Positions 16,650 to 25,398 of a stretch of DNA of 64,000 bases are shown here, one piece after another. Position 1 is the first letter of the stretch. Every line of letters starts with the position of its first letter. A program made the translations under genes and the position numbers. The stretch lies in assembly GCA_902835305.1 (NCBI GenBank), contig CADFMD010000004.1, positions 164,772-228,771 of the forward strand. The letters are read 5' to 3'. A model generated the notes under the pieces. The model was not told the DNA's origin and searched no databases. It worked only from the letters and a program-made list of their open reading frames with translations. The stretch comes from Coriobacteriaceae bacterium (lineage in GTDB: Bacteria > Actinomycetota > Coriobacteriia > Coriobacteriales > Coriobacteriaceae).

Positions 16650-17321
16650 CTAGACCGAATAGCCTTGACCGCGATGCGTCGTCAAATACCCCTTGATGCC
16701 GATTTTTTCGAGCGTGGTGCGCAGGCGGTTGATGTTGACGGTGAGCGTATTGTCGTCCACGAAGGCGTCGGAGTCCCACAGGTCCTGCATGATGGCCGAG
16801 CGCGAGACGATCTTGCCCGCGCGGCTCAGGAGCAGCGAGAGAATGCGCAGCTCATTTTTGGTGAGCTCGGTGCTGTCGCCGGTCGCCGTGTTGGTGACCA
16901 TAGAGCGGGCGAGGTCGAGCTCCAGCCCCTTGTGGACGAGCGTGCTGCGCTCGCCTGACGCCGCGGTGCGACGCAGCAGTGCGTTGATGCGCGCCACGAG
17001 CACGCGCGCGCTATAGGGCTTGGGAACAAAGTCGTCCGCGCCGAGCGTCATGGCCATGACCTCGTCGATCTCGGTCGTGCGCGAGGTGAGGACGATGATG
17101 GGGACCTCGGATTCGCGGCGAACCTCGTGGCAGATATGCTGGCCGTCCTTGACGGGAAGCGTGAGGTCGAGCAGCACCAGGTCGGGCGCGGCGGCGAGAA
17201 TATCGCGCGAGACATGCTCGAACGATTCGCAGGCCTCGATTTCAAACCCGGCGCGGGCAAGGATGTCGACAAGCTCACGACGAATGGGCTCGTCGTCCTC
17301 AACGATATAGATTAGCGCCAT
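16650..17321 (-). CDS. OmpR-family response regulator, partner of the adjacent kinase
   Basis: The start is ATG 17321 (GAGGGGAG upstream), giving 223 residues from MALIYIVEDDEPIRRELV. The receiver domain (about 1-115) has the acidic pair EDD, the phosphoacceptor Asp in PDLVLLDLTLPVKDG (near residue 50) and the conserved Lys in DFVPKPYSARVLVARI. The C-terminal winged helix (about 130-220) ends NRLRTTLEKIGIKGYLTTHRGQGYSV, typical of OmpR/PhoB. It is the first gene of a two-gene operon with the kinase. Length and sequence fit the BceR/GraR group; its targets are unknown. Confidence 0.92.
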   Translation of the reverse strand: MALIYIVEDDEPIRRELVDILARAGFEIEACESFEHVSRDILAAAPDLVLLDLTLPVKDGQHICHEVRRESEVPIIVLTSRTTEIDEVMAMTLGADDFVPKPYSARVLVARINALLRRTAASGERSTLVHKGLELDLARSMVTNTATGDSTELTKNELRILSLLLSRAGKIVSRSAIMQDLWDSDAFVDDNTLTVNINRLRTTLEKIGIKGYLTTHRGQGYSV

Positions 17322-17500
17322 GGATTCCGCTCCCCTCTTGGTTGTCTTGCCACCATTATGGCTGCGAAACTGCAGGTGCGCGCCACGCACGTCGCCAAGG
17401 TGACAGAACTGTTCGCGAGCGGGGGCGTTTTGTCCGCCTCGCACTCGCAGCGGTGGCGGGAACCAAAATGATTCTTTAATCCCCGTCCCAGAATAATCAT

Positions 17501-18208
17501 TTAGCGACGGGCACGAAGCTTTTCGTAGCCGTCGGCGAAGAAAGCGACCGTGGCGGCGTCGGACTCGGCGGCGTCGGCGTCGGCGGCAGGCACCACGCCG
17601 TGCTCGTCACTTACCAGGAACAAGGCGCCCTTGAGCTGTGCGGGAATGTCCACGCGCGTGACCGGGATGCCCTTGGTCTGGGCCAGCTGCTCTATGAGCG
17701 TCGCCGTGCCGCACAGGCACTCGTCCGCCGGCGCCACAAAGGCCAGCTCGCCGTTGTTGACGGCAGCGAGCAGCTCGGGCGCCACGCCGGTTTCGTCGGC
17801 CTCGGAGCGGGCCTCGGCGGAGCGGGCACGCAGCGCCTTGGCCGAAGTATCGGCCAGCGGCTCGTACTCACCCACCGTCATGGCGGCATTGCCGTTAACG
17901 TCGATCACCAGCATGAGCACGCCGTCGTGCGCGGTGTAATCGCCCTCGGCAAGCGACCACTCAACGTGCTGCTTAGCCCAGCTGAGCATGTTATGGGTAA
18001 GCGGCTCGCCCTGCACCAAGCGCTCGGACAGCGCGCGAATGTGACGGTTGAGCATGGGCACCTTTTTGTTGGACATGCGCCAACGGCAGATAAGCGCGGG
18101 CTTGTCGAGCGTAAACTTCTCGACCGCCTCCTGATTGGCGCAAAAGTCCTCGTACGCACGCTGGTCCTCGGCATTGCCAAACAGCTCTGCATCATCAATC
18201 TGGGGCAT
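17501..18208 (-). CDS. Conserved hypothetical protein
   Basis: The product is 235 residues from ATG 18208 (GAAAGG about 8 bases upstream); a codon at 18232 would add eight residues. It has no signal peptide or membrane helix. Notable stretches are CRWRMSNKKVPMLNRHIRALSERL near the N-terminus, the hydrophobic strand VLMLVIDVNGNAAMTVGEY in the middle, and FVAPADECLCGTATLIEQLAQTKGIPVTRVDIP later, with a close Cys pair. The C-terminal third is Ala/Asp-rich. I do not recognise the family. It is monocistronic between the two-component operon and purH. Confidence 0.75.
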   Translation of the reverse strand: MPQIDDAELFGNAEDQRAYEDFCANQEAVEKFTLDKPALICRWRMSNKKVPMLNRHIRALSERLVQGEPLTHNMLSWAKQHVEWSLAEGDYTAHDGVLMLVIDVNGNAAMTVGEYEPLADTSAKALRARSAEARSEADETGVAPELLAAVNNGELAFVAPADECLCGTATLIEQLAQTKGIPVTRVDIPAQLKGALFLVSDEHGVVPAADADAAESDAATVAFFADGYEKLRARR

Positions 18209-18249
18209 GGTTGTACCTTTCGTGTTAGTCATTCCGTCCTCTTATACCA

Positions 18250-18284
18250 AAAAGACGGCCCTCCAAACGGAGCGACCGTCTTTT
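18250..18284. terminator. Bidirectional-looking hairpin terminator
   Basis: The sequence aaaagacgg at 18250-18258 pairs with ccgtctttt at 18276-18284, so it can act on either strand. It lies between purH and the hypothetical gene on the minus strand, about 200 bp past the purH stop. The intervening 18285-18482 has a small hairpin (cgcgtac at about 18408) and no gene. Confidence 0.65.
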
Positions 18285-18482
18285 GCAGAGATTATTTTAG
18301 AAGCGAGGCGGTCCAAGGGACGAGATAACATCCCATCCTCCCCAGTCAACCTAACAGGTCGGCGAGGGTTGCCCAGGTGCCGCAGATTGCCGTGAAAGAG
18401 GAGCGACGCGTACTTGGGTACGCGAGCGACGAATGAGCGGCAAGGTGCGGTGGTTGGGCAAGCCGCAGCGCCACCTCCCTAC

Positions 18483-20090
18483 TTAATGGCGGAAGTGGCG
18501 GGCACCCGTGAAAACCATCGCAATATTGTGCTCGTTGCAGGCCTGGATGCTCTCGTCGTCGCGCTTGGAGCCACCGGGCTGGATGATGCAGGTCACGCCG
18601 TGTGCGGCAAGCACGTCGACGTTGTCGCGGAACGGGAAGAACGCGTCACTCGCGCAGGCAAAGCCGCCCTTCTCCACGCCTTCGCGCTCGCAAAAGTCCT
18701 CGGCGCGTTCGCAGGCAAGCAGTGCGGAGTCAACGCGGTTGGGCTGACCAGGGCCCATGCCAATGCCGGCCTTGCCCTTGGAGACCAGGATGGCGTTGGA
18801 CTTAACGCCCTTGCAGACCTTCCAGGCAAACTCGAGCTCGGCCATCTCAGCGTCGGTGGGCTTGCGATCGGTGGGGAACGTAAAGGTCGCGGGATCCTCG
18901 GTCACGTGGTCGACCTCCTGCACCAGCATGCCGCCGTCGATGGAGCGCAGCTCCACCTGGGCACCGTGGTCCACGCCGCCGGTAGCCAGCACGCGCAGGT
19001 TGGGGCGCTTGACCATGCGCTCGAGCGCCTCATCGGTGTAGCTCGGGGCGATGATGACCTCGACGAACTGCTTGTTCTGGTCGGCGAAGTGCTCAACCAG
19101 CTCAAAGGGAACCTCGCGGTTGCAGGCGATGATGCCGCCGAAGGCGCTCTTGGGATCGCAGGCGAAAGCGCGGTCGTAGGCGGCCGTGATGTCCTCGGCA
19201 ACGGCGGAACCGCAGGGGTTCTGATGCTTGAGGATCACGCAGGCCGGCTCGTCGAACTCGCGGACCAGGTTCCAGGCGGCATCGGCGTCCAGATAGTTGT
19301 TGTAGCTGAGCGGCTTGCCCTGGATCTGCTCGGAGCCCACAAGCGGGAACTGAGAGCTCGCGGTGTTCTCGCAGCCCTCGGCAAAGCGGTAGACCGTAGC
19401 CTTTTGCTGAGGATTCTCACCATAGCGCAGGTCGTCGACCTTCTCCAGCGAGATCTCGAGCTTGGCAGAGGTGTCCGCCACGTCGCTTGCCTGAGCGGCA
19501 AGCCAACGGGAGATAGCCGTGTCGTAGGCGGCGGTAGTCTGGTAGACCTTCACCTGCAGGCGGCGACGGGTGGAAAGCGTGGTGCAGCCACCGGTCTCGC
19601 GCATCTCGGCCAGGACGGCATCATAGTCGGCCGGGTCGGAGATGACGGTAACGCTCGCGGCGTTCTTGGCGGCAGAGCGCAGCATGGAGGGACCACCGAT
19701 GTCAATGTGCTCGATGGCATCCGCAAAGGTGACCTCGGGGTTGGCGACGGTCTTCTCGAACTCGTACAGGTTGACGACGACCAGGTCGATTAGCTTAATG
19801 CCGTGCTGAGCGGCTTCCTGCATGTGCTGCTCGGAATCGCGACGGGCCAGCAGCGCGCCGTGAACCTTGGGATGCAGCGTCTTGACGCGGCCGTCCATCA
19901 TCTCGGGATAGCCCGTGAACTCCTCGATGGGGGTTACGGGAACGCCCGCGTCCTCGATGGCACGAGCCGTGCCGCCCGTAGAGATGATCTCGACGCCAAA
20001 GTCGTCAACCAGCGTCCGTGCGAAATCGACGACGCCCGTCTTATCGGTAACCGAGATCAACGCGCGTGCGATCTTCACATCAGATCCCAT
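18483..20090 (-). CDS. purH: Bifunctional AICAR transformylase/IMP cyclohydrolase PurH
   Basis: The 535-residue protein has both PurH domains. The N-terminal cyclohydrolase part (about 1-200) carries ISVTDKTGVVDFAR, ISTGGTARAI and GRVKTLHPKVHGALLARRD. The C-terminal transformylase part has the substrate segment LRYGENPQQKATVYR, the catalytic Lys-His region ILKHQNPCGSAVA, and the end IIQPGGSKRDDESIQACNEHNIAMVFTGARHFRH. It performs the last two steps of de novo purine synthesis, AICAR to IMP. The gene is monocistronic here, with 277 bp of non-coding DNA upstream in which I see no recognisable purine riboswitch. Confidence 0.97.
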   Translation of the reverse strand: MGSDVKIARALISVTDKTGVVDFARTLVDDFGVEIISTGGTARAIEDAGVPVTPIEEFTGYPEMMDGRVKTLHPKVHGALLARRDSEQHMQEAAQHGIKLIDLVVVNLYEFEKTVANPEVTFADAIEHIDIGGPSMLRSAAKNAASVTVISDPADYDAVLAEMRETGGCTTLSTRRRLQVKVYQTTAAYDTAISRWLAAQASDVADTSAKLEISLEKVDDLRYGENPQQKATVYRFAEGCENTASSQFPLVGSEQIQGKPLSYNNYLDADAAWNLVREFDEPACVILKHQNPCGSAVAEDITAAYDRAFACDPKSAFGGIIACNREVPFELVEHFADQNKQFVEVIIAPSYTDEALERMVKRPNLRVLATGGVDHGAQVELRSIDGGMLVQEVDHVTEDPATFTFPTDRKPTDAEMAELEFAWKVCKGVKSNAILVSKGKAGIGMGPGQPNRVDSALLACERAEDFCEREGVEKGGFACASDAFFPFRDNVDVLAAHGVTCIIQPGGSKRDDESIQACNEHNIAMVFTGARHFRH

Positions 20091-20367
20091 GCAGTCCTCC
20101 TGTCTGGTACGCCGCCGTGCTCTGTGAGTCGGTGATACGTCGATCTGCAGCGCTCGCGCAGCGGCATTGAAAATACTGATTTAATGTAGCGCATCGAGCG
20201 CGTCGATGCACCCCGCAACGGTCGCATGTGCAGAAAAAGCTTGCGAGCGGAGGGCATGGGCGCAGCACCGGGCGCGGTGAGTTCATGGAACACAGGGGCA
20301 CCATAATTAGATGCCAATAGCGTGGTAGAACTGTGCTCGATATGCATCCGCAAAAGAAAGAGGCACC

Positions 20368-21009
20368 ATGGTCTCGCGGGCTCTCTACCGACCGTTTGAT
20401 ACCGAAGACTTCGACGCCATCGCGCTGATTCTGCAGCAGCTTTGGCATAACAATTCGGATAACGATGAGTACAACCGCCTCGAGGCCGCGTGCGACCTCG
20501 CCTACTGCCTTTCGTCGTCGACGTTTTCGCAGGTTGCCGTAATCGACGGTCAGGCGCGTGGCATTTCGCTCGTGCGTGCGGGACAGAGCTCCGGCGCCAC
20601 CGTTAAGGAACATTGGATGGATACCGAACGCGCGCTGCTATCGCAGATGCGTGAACTGGAGCCTGATGCCTGCGCCGAGTATCTCTCGTTTGTGCGTGCA
20701 ACCATCCGAACCAACAACCGCTTGCTCGAGAGCAGCCCGTTGCCGCACGACAACGAAGTCACGCTGCTCGCCGTCGATCCCGATGTCCACGGCCTGGGCG
20801 TTGGCTCGGTTTTGCTCGATGCCGCGGTCTCGTACCTGTCCTCGCGCGGGGCGACAAGGGCACACTTGTACACCGACTCTAACTGCTCGTGGAAGTTCTA
20901 CGAGCTGCACGGCTTTAAGCGCACGGCCACGCACCGCGCCAACCGCGAAGAGCGTCGTCACGACATGCCGCGTGAAAGCTTTCTCTACGAACTCGACCTA
21001 ACAGCCTAA
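20368..21009 (+). CDS. GNAT-family N-acetyltransferase
   Basis: The 213-residue protein ends in a GNAT fold. The acetyl-CoA pyrophosphate loop reads LLAVDPDVHGLGVGSVLLDAAVSYL (around residues 131-155, pattern with GxGxG/S), followed by AHLYTDSNCSWKFYELHGFKRT, the usual motif B ahead of the terminal strands. The first half is helical, with FDTEDFDAIALILQQLW, and lacks recognisable substrate motifs. It would transfer acetyl from acetyl-CoA to an unknown amine. The ATG is preceded by AAAGAGG. It stands alone, divergent from purH. Confidence 0.85.
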   Translation: MVSRALYRPFDTEDFDAIALILQQLWHNNSDNDEYNRLEAACDLAYCLSSSTFSQVAVIDGQARGISLVRAGQSSGATVKEHWMDTERALLSQMRELEPDACAEYLSFVRATIRTNNRLLESSPLPHDNEVTLLAVDPDVHGLGVGSVLLDAAVSYLSSRGATRAHLYTDSNCSWKFYELHGFKRTATHRANREERRHDMPRESFLYELDLTA

Positions 21010-21023
21010 ACCTGGCAGTTAGG

Positions 21024-21064
21024 GACGTTCCTCTTGTGCCGGCACCCCGGGACACTCCTTGGCA
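21024..21064. repeat. 41-bp dispersed intergenic repeat, copy A
   Basis: Begins gacgttcct and ends gggacactccttggca. A second copy at 23271-23311 matches except for a few bases in the middle. The following 21075-21120 carries two variants of a related motif (cg(t/c)tggggac). All are intergenic. Confidence 0.6.
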
Positions 21065-21136
21065 GCAACCGCACCTAGTCGTTGGGGACGTTCTTAAATG
21101 ACTAGTCGCTGGGGACAGTCTTCGTAGGTAGCGCAT

Positions 21137-21186
21137 AAAAATGGGATGGGCTTCCCCCGACGGCTGTCGAGAAAAGCCCATCCCAT
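21137..21186 (-). terminator. Terminator after the DUF2207 gene
   Basis: A 13-bp perfect stem (atgggatgggctt at 21141-21153 with 21174-21186) and a small inner stem (cgac/gtcg) are followed on the minus strand by tttt. The stem ends 12 bp past the DUF2207 stop. Confidence 0.85.
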
Positions 21187-21198
21187 AATTTACGACCG

Positions 21199-23145
21199 CT
21201 AGAACGTTCCGCCGCCGCCTCCGCCGACGCCGCCGCCTCCGCCGCCCGAGAAGCCGCCACCACCGCCGCCACTCGAGCTATCGGAGCTCGAAGCCAACTC
21301 GCGGATGGTCTCGTGATACACATCGTTGAACGAATCGAGCGGAGACTCGTTGCCGTAGTGATGGTAATACCACCAGTAGCAGGGGTAGTTGTCGTAGAAA
21401 TCGTCGCTGTTGCGCAGGTCCGCAGGCACGGCCTCGGCCAGCTGTCGCAGCACTTCTTTCGAAACGCCTAGGGCAACGCCCATCACCAGCAGCTTGTTCC
21501 ACAGCACCAGATCGCCCGGGACGGCTTCCTTTAGGCGTGTGAAATCCTCGAGCCAATGCTTGAGCGCCTTGCAGCGAGCCGCCACCTCGGCGCCCTCCGG
21601 CGTGTAACGGCGGAAGGTGCAGCTCAGGACAAAGCCCACGATCGTGACGGGGATCGAAATCACAGCGGCACCGACGTTGGCGTCCGCAAAGTCGGTATAG
21701 AACAGAGAGCCCAAAATGCCAAAGACAATGATGATGCCGAGAACCAGGCCGGCCACCATCGCGATAGTGCCATCCGATGCGATAAGCTCGCGCTCCTCCA
21801 GCTTGCCCTTAACCGTGCTCTGATAGTCCTCGAGCTTGTCGCCAACAGATTCAGTACGCTCGCTGGCATACTCCTCCAGCTCGCTAAACGTGCGCGAACG
21901 GACGCCGTCTTTATCGGGCTTAACGCCAGCGAAGAAGACCTTGAGCACGTCGCGATCGATGCCGTCCTTCTTGGCGGCCTTCCAGGCCTCGTCGGTCACT
22001 GTGATGCGATACGTCTGCTCCTCTTTTTCGCGACGGAGCAGACCCTTCTTCTTGGTCTCGGTCGCTTCTTCTAGCTTGATCACGCGGTCGTCGGTCAGCT
22101 TCATCAGTGTGGCGATATATGCCTGATCGGGCACGCCGTTCCAGCTCATAAGAGCTGCAAGCACCGCGGGATGGTCGGCGGAGGGCACATCGCGGAAGTA
22201 CTCGTCCTGGAAGAGCGGCTTGGGCTTGGGCCTGCGCAGCTTGAGCATCACGATCACACCGGTATAGGCAACCGCCACGACAACACACGCCACGGCGATC
22301 GCACCGGCAACCGCACGCGCGTGCTCACGGCGGGCGTTAGCTTCGTCGGCCCATTCCTTCTCTTCGCTCAGGATCGTTGACATGCGATCTTCGCCCGAAG
22401 CGGCAAGCTGCGGCACCCAGTCGCTAGGGAAGGCGATGCGTGCCTCGGCGAATTCGCCCTGGTGCACGCAGGGAATGGTATAGGTGACCATGGGCTCGTC
22501 CTCATCGAGCGACACGTCGCCCGTCAGCGGACCATGGCCCCATGCGCGGAAGTTATCGCCCTTGACGGCCGCCGTCCCGGCAGCGGCATTCGCGAAGCAC
22601 ACTTCCATCTCGACGTCATCGGAATCCGCAGACCAGCCGTCACCCACGAACTTCCAGTAGAGCTCGGCGGTATCGGCCCAGTTCATAACCGCACCGGTCA
22701 TGGTGTAGCTCGCGTAGTAGATTGCGCTGTCGCCGCTCTCGTGAGGGCTGAACACCTTAATCCTTACGCCGTCACCGGTCTGCTCGACCGTGTAGACGCC
22801 AGAGTCGCCCTTGTTCGCGCTATCGACTTTGTTAAACGCGGTGTCCTCTTCCTCGACACTCAGCACGTCAACGCCCGCCGTGCCGCCCTGCTGGTTGGTG
22901 CCCGTATTGATCTCCCAAAACACGCCGTTGATGTCGTCGTCGAAATCAAACTGGCGTCCCTCGACAACGGTCAGCGATCCATCGGCCTCGACCGTGGCAC
23001 TGATGTAGGTTTGGGTCATGGAATACCCGTCGGCACGTGCAACGGCGGGCAACAGCAGCAGCGCGCACGCGACGAGCGCGCAAATGGAAGCAAATCGCGC
23101 AAACGGGCAGCGCTGCCGACAGGTCTTGGCAACGGGGGCGTTCAT
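21199..23145 (-). CDS. DUF2207-family membrane protein with Gly-rich tail
   Basis: The start at ATG 23145 (AAAGGATG upstream) gives 648 residues with a signal peptide (about 1-38, cleavage near ARADG). An extracellular beta-rich DUF2207 region (about 40-270) follows, with EADGSLTVVEGRQFDFDDDINGVFW near its start. There is a transmembrane helix near 285-310 and then a large cytoplasmic region with a second hydrophobic pair around 455-510. The protein ends in a Gly/Ser repeat (SSSGGGGGGFSGGGGGGVGGGGGGTF), typical of the family. The function of DUF2207 proteins is not established. It is a single-gene unit closed by the hairpin at 21137-21186. Confidence 0.88.
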   Translation of the reverse strand: MNAPVAKTCRQRCPFARFASICALVACALLLLPAVARADGYSMTQTYISATVEADGSLTVVEGRQFDFDDDINGVFWEINTGTNQQGGTAGVDVLSVEEEDTAFNKVDSANKGDSGVYTVEQTGDGVRIKVFSPHESGDSAIYYASYTMTGAVMNWADTAELYWKFVGDGWSADSDDVEMEVCFANAAAGTAAVKGDNFRAWGHGPLTGDVSLDEDEPMVTYTIPCVHQGEFAEARIAFPSDWVPQLAASGEDRMSTILSEEKEWADEANARREHARAVAGAIAVACVVVAVAYTGVIVMLKLRRPKPKPLFQDEYFRDVPSADHPAVLAALMSWNGVPDQAYIATLMKLTDDRVIKLEEATETKKKGLLRREKEEQTYRITVTDEAWKAAKKDGIDRDVLKVFFAGVKPDKDGVRSRTFSELEEYASERTESVGDKLEDYQSTVKGKLEERELIASDGTIAMVAGLVLGIIIVFGILGSLFYTDFADANVGAAVISIPVTIVGFVLSCTFRRYTPEGAEVAARCKALKHWLEDFTRLKEAVPGDLVLWNKLLVMGVALGVSKEVLRQLAEAVPADLRNSDDFYDNYPCYWWYYHHYGNESPLDSFNDVYHETIRELASSSDSSSGGGGGGFSGGGGGGVGGGGGGTF

Positions 23146-23270
23146 AGGCACATCCTTTGTCTGTGATACCAGTAGCGTCATTGTCCCACGTTTGCGGGTT
23201 CATGTGACGAACATCTAGGTCAGCGGAGTATTAAACGGGACGAAAGTCACGCCCGCGACCGGCACCTGGA

Positions 23271-23311
23271 GACGTTCCTTATCTGCCGGCAATCTGGGAC
23301 ACTCCTTGGCA
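23271..23311. repeat. 41-bp dispersed intergenic repeat, copy B
   Basis: Second copy of the repeat at 21024-21064, in the same orientation. The two copies flank the DUF2207 gene. Confidence 0.6.
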
Positions 23312-23422
23312 TAGCCCGCTCCGGCATAGATACCACTTCATAGCTCCGTCACAGGTGTAGCGGCTTTGTGTGGGCGCGGCGTGAGCCGATTAAGCCGGCG
23401 AGCGAGGGGCATAAAGCAGTTG

Positions 23423-23512
23423 AGCGAAAACGGTTTGCCCCTTTGCCGTTCGCTTGAGGATCATGTCCCCCTTTTCCGCGGAAACCCCGGCAGTTGCGAA
23501 GAGCTGCCGGGG
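23423..23512. other. Structured non-coding stretch upstream of gluQ
   Basis: Two hairpins lie in the 507-bp gap between the divergent DUF2207 and gluQ genes. One near 23423-23453 pairs agcg and aacgg with ccgtt and cgct. The other is a strong 9-bp stem, ccccggcag at 23485-23493 with ctgccgggg at 23504-23512, followed by cttctgtcgttt on the plus strand. The second resembles a terminator, so a short RNA could be made here. No known RNA family is recognised. Confidence 0.35.
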
Positions 23513-23639
23513 CTTCTGTCGTTTGAGGGCTAGATTGATTGACGACGATTAAGGCGCCGAGCCGGTGGTCCGGCACGCGCAACGTGTGGCCTCAGCAACT
23601 TGCAGGCCACGGCAGCGTCTCCCCCACCACGCCCCGCGC

Positions 23640-23645
23640 TATACT
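23640..23645 (+). promoter_or_regulatory. -10 element of a likely leaderless gluQ promoter
   Basis: TATACT ends seven bases before the gluQ ATG at 23653, so transcription would start at or within a base of the start codon. No Shine-Dalgarno sequence is visible, which agrees with a leaderless message. No good -35 box is seen. Confidence 0.5.
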
Positions 23646-23652
23646 CGTCCGC

Positions 23653-24657
23653 ATGGACATCAACGCACGCAACATAGCAACAACCGCCGCCGACGCGCCA
23701 ACGACGCCGGCCGCTCCCGCGCCCGTCGTGGGGCGCTTCGCCCCGTCGCCCTCGGGCCGTATGCACCTGGGCAACGTGTTCAGCTGCCTGTGCGCATGGC
23801 TTTCGGCCCGCAGCCAGGGCGGCAGCATCGTGTTACGCATTGAGGACCTGGACGATCGCTGCAAGCGCCCGGAACTTGCCGCCCAATTGATTGACGACCT
23901 GGCCTGGCTGGGGCTGGAGTGGGACGAAGGCCCCTACTACCAGCACGACCGCCTAGACCTGTACGAGAGCGCCTTGCGCCGGCTGAAAGACGCCGGCCTC
24001 ACCTATCCCTGCTTTTGCACACGCGCCGAGCTCCACGCCGCGAGTGCACCGCACGCGAGCGACGGCACGCCCATCTACCGTGGCGCCTGCCGAAGTCTTT
24101 CGGCCGAGGAGGTGGCCCGCCGCAGCGCCCTGCGCGCCCCGGCCACACGTCTGCGCGTGCCCACCGTCGACGACCTCGCAGACGACGTGATCGAATTTGT
24201 GGATCGCACGTACGGCGCCCAATGCGAAGCACTCGCCACCGAGTGCGGCGACTTTTTGGTGCGCCGCAGCGACGGCGTGTTTGCCTATCAGCTAGCCGTG
24301 GTGGTCGACGACGCTGCCATGGGCGTCACCGAGGTCGTGCGCGGATGCGACCTGCTGGGGTCCACGCCGCGCCAGATCTATCTGCAGCACCTGTTGGGAC
24401 TGCCCACGCCGCACTACGCACATATTCCGCTGCTCATGGCACCGGACGGCCGCCGCCTTTCCAAACGAGACCGCGATCTGGACCTGGGCGAACTCCGCGC
24501 CCGCTTTGGCACGCCCGAAGCGCTGCTGGGCTGGCTCGCCGGGCAAACGGGCATCGCGCCGGACACCACGCCGCGCTCTGCCGAGCGGCTGGTCGAGCAC
24601 TTTAGCTGGGATGTTATCCGCAAGCACAGGGAGAACATCACCGTAACGGCTGAGTAA
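23653..24657 (+). CDS. gluQ: Glutamyl-Q tRNA(Asp) synthetase
   Basis: The 334-residue protein is a truncated glutamyl-tRNA synthetase without an anticodon-binding domain, as in GluQ-RS (YadB). After a 25-residue Ala/Pro-rich head it shows RFAPSPSGRMHLGNVFS (HIGH motif), LRIEDLDDRCKRPE and LGLEWDEGPYYQ. The zinc-site cysteines lie in CFCTRAEL and YRGAC, and the KMSKS counterpart is RRLSKRDRDLDL near residues 271-282. Family members attach glutamate to queuosine at position 34 of tRNA(Asp). The ATG at 23653 lacks a ribosome site but sits directly behind a -10 box, so the message may be leaderless. Confidence 0.92.
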   Translation: MDINARNIATTAADAPTTPAAPAPVVGRFAPSPSGRMHLGNVFSCLCAWLSARSQGGSIVLRIEDLDDRCKRPELAAQLIDDLAWLGLEWDEGPYYQHDRLDLYESALRRLKDAGLTYPCFCTRAELHAASAPHASDGTPIYRGACRSLSAEEVARRSALRAPATRLRVPTVDDLADDVIEFVDRTYGAQCEALATECGDFLVRRSDGVFAYQLAVVVDDAAMGVTEVVRGCDLLGSTPRQIYLQHLLGLPTPHYAHIPLLMAPDGRRLSKRDRDLDLGELRARFGTPEALLGWLAGQTGIAPDTTPRSAERLVEHFSWDVIRKHRENITVTAE

Positions 24658-24672
24658 TCAGGCACCCCACCC

Positions 24673-25398
24673 CTACGCAACATCCCAGGGCTGGAGTTCG
24701 TCGCCCAAGCGAACGATGCAGTCGTAGAGCACGGTATGACGCTCGGCCGGGTTGGCATCTCGATGAAAATGCCCGTAGTACCAGCGCCTGTAGTCCAAGC
24801 GGTCTTCCAGCTCATCGAAAAATGCCGTAAGCCGATCAACGGCAGGGCAATTCCAGCCGGGCCCCGGATAGAGCGTGGGCGAAAGCATGCGCGTGGAGCA
24901 GGTGTGGGTGATCACGTAGTCGACCTTCCAGCCCACGCCGTCGAGCTTTGTCCGTGCCTCCTCAAAGTTGCGCTCGTCCGGCAGCTCCTGCGGCCACCAG
25001 CTGGAATACGGAATGCGGTATTCCTTGTCCACGCTCGTGGCGCCGCCCATGGTAAAGACCGTTGAGCCGTCGAGCTCAAAAACCTCGCCGCGCGTCAGGC
25101 GCCGTATGGGCGAGGTGTCCGACAGACGCTGCGTCAACCCACCATGCCACAGCTCCATGGGGCGCTCCGCCCAATGGTCGTAGCGTTCGTGGTTGCCGTC
25201 GACGAACAGCACGGTATAGGGGCGCGACTCCAGCCAGGCGATATCGGCGCACTCCTCGGCAGAAAAATCCCAGGGAAAGCCAAAGTCGCCCGCGACAATC
25301 AGATAGTCGTCACTCGTCAGGCTATCCCCAAGCTCCCAGTCGCGCAGCTTTTGCATGTCAGCGCCGCCATGGACGTCGCCCGTCACATAGACCGTCAT
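24673..25398 (-). CDS. Calcineurin-like metallophosphoesterase, third gene of an operon
   Basis: The 241-residue protein carries the metallophosphoesterase motifs: TGDVHGG (residues 6-12, D-x-H), VAGDFGFPW (GDxx, near 35-43), DGNHERYDHW (GNHE, near 66-75), THTCSTRML (His) and YGHFHRDAN (GHxH). This is a full dinuclear metal site. Its ATG overlaps the stop of the preceding gene by four bases (ATGA). It resembles the product of the first gene in the operon (26043-26798) in the order FVTGDVHG, AGDFGF, DGNHE, GEVFELDGSTVFTMGGA, so the two look like paralogues. The substrate is not evident. Confidence 0.88.
   Translation of the reverse strand: MTVYVTGDVHGGADMQKLRDWELGDSLTSDDYLIVAGDFGFPWDFSAEECADIAWLESRPYTVLFVDGNHERYDHWAERPMELWHGGLTQRLSDTSPIRRLTRGEVFELDGSTVFTMGGATSVDKEYRIPYSSWWPQELPDERNFEEARTKLDGVGWKVDYVITHTCSTRMLSPTLYPGPGWNCPAVDRLTAFFDELEDRLDYRRWYYGHFHRDANPAERHTVLYDCIVRLGDELQPWDVA

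Noticed and set aside
23340..23470. Possible tRNA or known riboswitch upstream of gluQ
   Set aside because: No cloverleaf and no recognisable aptamer core, only short hairpins.
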